A stretch of DNA of 8,676 bases from Bacteroidota bacterium (GTDB lineage Bacteria; Bacteroidota; Bacteroidia; UKL13-3), in contig RDYC01000295.1 of assembly GCA_004293295.1 (NCBI GenBank), positions 1 to 8,676 of the forward strand, read 5' to 3'. The notes under the pieces were generated by a model that saw only the letters and a program-made list of their open reading frames with translations, made no database searches and was not told where the DNA came from. A program made the position numbers and the translations under genes. Shown here piece by piece: positions 6,085 through 8,676 of this stretch; position 1 is the first letter of the stretch, and each line of letters opens with the position of its first letter.

Positions 6085-8676
6085 AAAAAACAGATTACTT
6101 ATCTCTCCTTGTTTCTACTGCTGTTGTTAACCGGCACATTTACAAGTGTAAATGCCCAGATTAATGCGCAGTTTTTAAGTAGGTTCTCTATCGGAACTTA
6201 CAATTCAAATGGTGGTGTAGCTGAAATCTCGGCTTACGACCCAAGTACTAAAAGAATGTATGTGGTAAATGGCCCTGACACTTCATTTAGGATTGTGAAT
6301 TTGGCCAATCCTGCTAATCCGGTGCTCATCTCCAGTATTTCAGTTAGGCCTTATGGTATTGATGTTACTTCAATAACTACCAATAAAAAAGGACTTGTTG
6401 CCATCGCGGTAATTGACTCAAATGGTAAAACCAATCCAAGCAGCATTGTTTTTTTAGATGCCAATGGTAATTTTATTAGCAAGGTAAAGGCAGGTGCAAA
6501 CACCGATCATATTATTTTTACTCCTGACGGAACTAAATTATTATGTGCCAATGAAGGTGAACCAAATGTGGGTTACACCATTGACCCGGAAGGTTCGATT
6601 TCGATTATCAATGTTTCTGGTGGTGCTGCTTCATTAACCCAAGCCAATGTGCAAACTGCAGGCTTTACTGCTTTTAATGCCCCTGCTAACATCAGTCCTG
6701 ATATTCGTATTTTAGGTAGAATACAATCGGGAGGAACTTTCTTGCGCAACTCAACTGTGGCTGAAGATTTAGAACCTGAGTATATCGCTATTTCAGACGA
6801 CAATGCAACTGCTTGGGTTACCTGCCAAGAAAACAATGCCTTGGCTGTTGTAAATATTAATACTGCCACGGTTACTGCTTTATTGCCTTTAGGCTTTAAA
6901 AACCACAATTTAGCAGGCAATGGCTTAGATCCATCTGACCAACCAGCCTCAATTGGCATTGGAAATTGGCCTGTTTTTGGCATGTACCAGCCTGATGGCA
7001 TTTCAAGCTACCGAGTTGGAGGCCAAACCTATTTAGTAACTGCCAACGAAGGAGATGCCCGCGCAGATTGGGGTACAGCCAATCTTGAAGAATTGCGTGT
7101 TAACAATGCTTCTTTTGTGTTAGATACGGTTAAGTTTGGTGGTGCTACAAATGTTGCAGCAATTAAAGCCAGTGCTGGTTTAGGCAGATTAAACGTAACC
7201 AACCGTTGGGGTGATTTTAACAATGATGGCAAGTTTGATAGCATTTTTACGTTTGGAGCTCGTTCATTCTCTATTTGGAATGGAACAACAGGTGCATTGG
7301 TTTGGGATAGCAAAGACGATTTTGAACAACGCACTGCTGCCTTGTTTCCTACAAACTTTAATGCTGGACATAACGCTAATGCCTTAGATGACCGAAGCGA
7401 TAACAAAGGTCCTGAACCAGAAAGTGTAACCATTGGGAAAATTGGTGATAGTATTTATGCATTTATAGGTTTAGAGCGTATTGGTGGAATGATGATTTAT
7501 AATATTACCAACCCGAACGCACCTTATTTTGTACAATATATTAATACCCGTAATTTCAGTGTAACTCCCGGCCAAGCTAATTTGGCCACTGTTGGCGATT
7601 TAGGTCCTGAGGGCGTTGCGTTTATTCCTGCTTCAGAGAGTCCAAACGGTCAAAACTTGGTTTTACTTTCTAACGAGGTAAGTGGAACAGTTGCCATTTT
7701 TACCATTAACACTCCCGTAACACAAGGTGTTACCAAATTGCAGGAATTTAGAAACAATACATCACCGGCCATTGGTACTTTTCAAGGTATCAATTACCGC
7801 GAAGCTGGTTTTTCTTCTTTATTCGCTATTCCAAACACCAACGGAACTGAGTTTTGGACTTGCTCTGACAGGGGTGTGAATGTTGATGCTGCCAACGCAA
7901 ACACGGCCAGTTGTCGCCCTACCTATGATAAAATTTATGGATTCCCATCTTACGTACCTAAAATTCACCGCATACGTTTGGCAGGTGATTCAGTACAAAT
8001 TTTAAACAGCATCACCATTAAACGCCCTAATGGAAGCGGTGCTTCAGGTATAATTAATCCAACCGGTTTAGGAAGTACGGCAACAGAAGTAGCCTCTACT
8101 GATACGGTGATGGATTGCGCTAACTTTAACTTAAAAACCACACCTAAAGACACTTTTGGTATTGACCCTGAAGGATTGATTGTAAATAGATCAGGTAACT
8201 TTTGGTTGTGTGAAGAAGGTGGTGCTACCGTTTGGCAATTAAGCCCAACAGGTGTGCTGCTAAAAAGATATACCCCATACTTTAACCGTCCGGGACTTCA
8301 ATCAGTAGACATGCAAATGGATACCTGCTTTAAGTACCGCAGAAACAACAGGGGATTTGAAGGAATTGCCATGACACCTAACGGAAAAATTTATGCCGCT
8401 ATACAAAGCCCAATGCACTACCCAAGCTCTTCAGTTGGGGCTACATCAAGGGTTCATAGAATAATAGAAATTGACCCTGCAACAAACGCTCAAAGAATGT
8501 TGGTTTACTTAAATGATGGTACCATTGGTGCCTCGGGTGCAAACCAAATACGTCCTCAAGACTGGAAAATTGGCGATATGACAGCAATTAATGATAGTAC
8601 CTTTTTGGTGCTGGATGCTGCTGCCAGAGGAACATCTGATTTTAAACGGATGTATTTAATCAATATCAATCAAGCC
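6082..8676 (+). CDS. Choice-of-anchor I / esterase-like phytase domain fusion, secreted (3' end outside window)
   Basis: The ATG at 6082 begins a signal peptide (MKKQ, leucine-rich core, SVNA before Q26); the frame stays open for 865 codons to the window edge. Residues about 30-550 match the choice-of-anchor I family, a beta-propeller-like extracellular region: EPEYIAIS (231-238), VTCQENNALAVVNI, YQPDGISSY, TANEGDARADWG (320-331), KGPEPESV, GLERIGGMMIYN (from 463), and GPEGVAF (from 508) with NEVSGTVAIF. From about residue 565 (GINYREAGFSSLFAIP, FWTCSDRG) it changes to an esterase-like-activity-of-phytase domain (PF13449), with IDPEGLIVNRSGNFWLCEEGG (694-714) and RGFEGIAMTPNGKIYAAIQSP (757-777). 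PF13449 was named for a reported esterase-like activity; the true substrate is uncertain and phosphate release is not assured. A sorting domain may follow beyond the window. A hairpin lies directly before the start. Confidence 0.92.
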   Translation, partial: MKKQITYLSLFLLLLLTGTFTSVNAQINAQFLSRFSIGTYNSNGGVAEISAYDPSTKRMYVVNGPDTSFRIVNLANPANPVLISSISVRPYGIDVTSITTNKKGLVAIAVIDSNGKTNPSSIVFLDANGNFISKVKAGANTDHIIFTPDGTKLLCANEGEPNVGYTIDPEGSISIINVSGGAASLTQANVQTAGFTAFNAPANISPDIRILGRIQSGGTFLRNSTVAEDLEPEYIAISDDNATAWVTCQENNALAVVNINTATVTALLPLGFKNHNLAGNGLDPSDQPASIGIGNWPVFGMYQPDGISSYRVGGQTYLVTANEGDARADWGTANLEELRVNNASFVLDTVKFGGATNVAAIKASAGLGRLNVTNRWGDFNNDGKFDSIFTFGARSFSIWNGTTGALVWDSKDDFEQRTAALFPTNFNAGHNANALDDRSDNKGPEPESVTIGKIGDSIYAFIGLERIGGMMIYNITNPNAPYFVQYINTRNFSVTPGQANLATVGDLGPEGVAFIPASESPNGQNLVLLSNEVSGTVAIFTINTPVTQGVTKLQEFRNNTSPAIGTFQGINYREAGFSSLFAIPNTNGTEFWTCSDRGVNVDAANANTASCRPTYDKIYGFPSYVPKIHRIRLAGDSVQILNSITIKRPNGSGASGIINPTGLGSTATEVASTDTVMDCANFNLKTTPKDTFGIDPEGLIVNRSGNFWLCEEGGATVWQLSPTGVLLKRYTPYFNRPGLQSVDMQMDTCFKYRRNNRGFEGIAMTPNGKIYAAIQSPMHYPSSSVGATSRVHRIIEIDPATNAQRMLVYLNDGTIGASGANQIRPQDWKIGDMTAINDSTFLVLDAAARGTSDFKRMYLININQA

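Noticed and set aside
6573..7433. Two long minus-strand open frames (142 and 134 codons) opposite the choice-of-anchor I region
   Set aside because: They lie entirely antisense to a gene with clear family motifs, have alanine/proline/serine-rich shadow composition and show no recognisable domain.

Overview
The window looks like chromosomal DNA of a member of the Bacteroidota. It is AT-rich, its genes lack clear Shine-Dalgarno sequences, and one perfect TTTG-N17-TAnnTTTG promoter is present. Three encoded proteins, plus one pseudogene remnant, end in type A C-terminal sorting domains of the type IX secretion system (T9SS). I cannot place it below phylum level from this sequence. Every coding region codes for an exported protein; there are no RNA genes, CRISPR arrays, insertion sequences or core housekeeping genes.

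Layout: (1) 3-1358 (+) is the C-terminal 451 residues of a large surface protein whose start lies upstream of the window, followed by a perfect 15-bp hairpin at 1412-1447. (2) 1572-1799 (+) is a decayed, internally deleted relative of the gene at 3867: its signal peptide is joined almost directly to the second half of a sorting domain. (3) 1849-3408 (-) is a complete 519-residue T9SS cargo protein of a recognisable Bacteroidota surface family, with a good promoter in its leader. (4) 3409-3866 is a divergent intergenic region without a convincing gene. (5) 3867-4787 (+) encodes a 306-residue secreted jelly-roll-like protein with a sorting domain. Seven bases later, 4795-5850 (+) encodes a di-heme cytochrome c peroxidase of the CcpA/MauG superfamily, so the two probably form an operon. 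(6) 6082-8676 (+) is the first 865 residues of a large secreted protein that fuses a choice-of-anchor I beta-propeller-like region to an esterase-like-phytase domain. It runs off the window. Its leader is an imperfect hairpin that abuts, or in a second register includes, the AUG.

The genes share a location rather than an obvious pathway: all act in the periplasm, at the cell surface or outside the cell. The only close functional pairing the sequence supports is the peroxidase with the small T9SS protein before it. I see no clear evidence of a wholly new system. The items most worth checking are the start-codon hairpin at 6028-6084, the collapsed paralogue at 1572-1799, and the peroxidase/secreted-protein pair.
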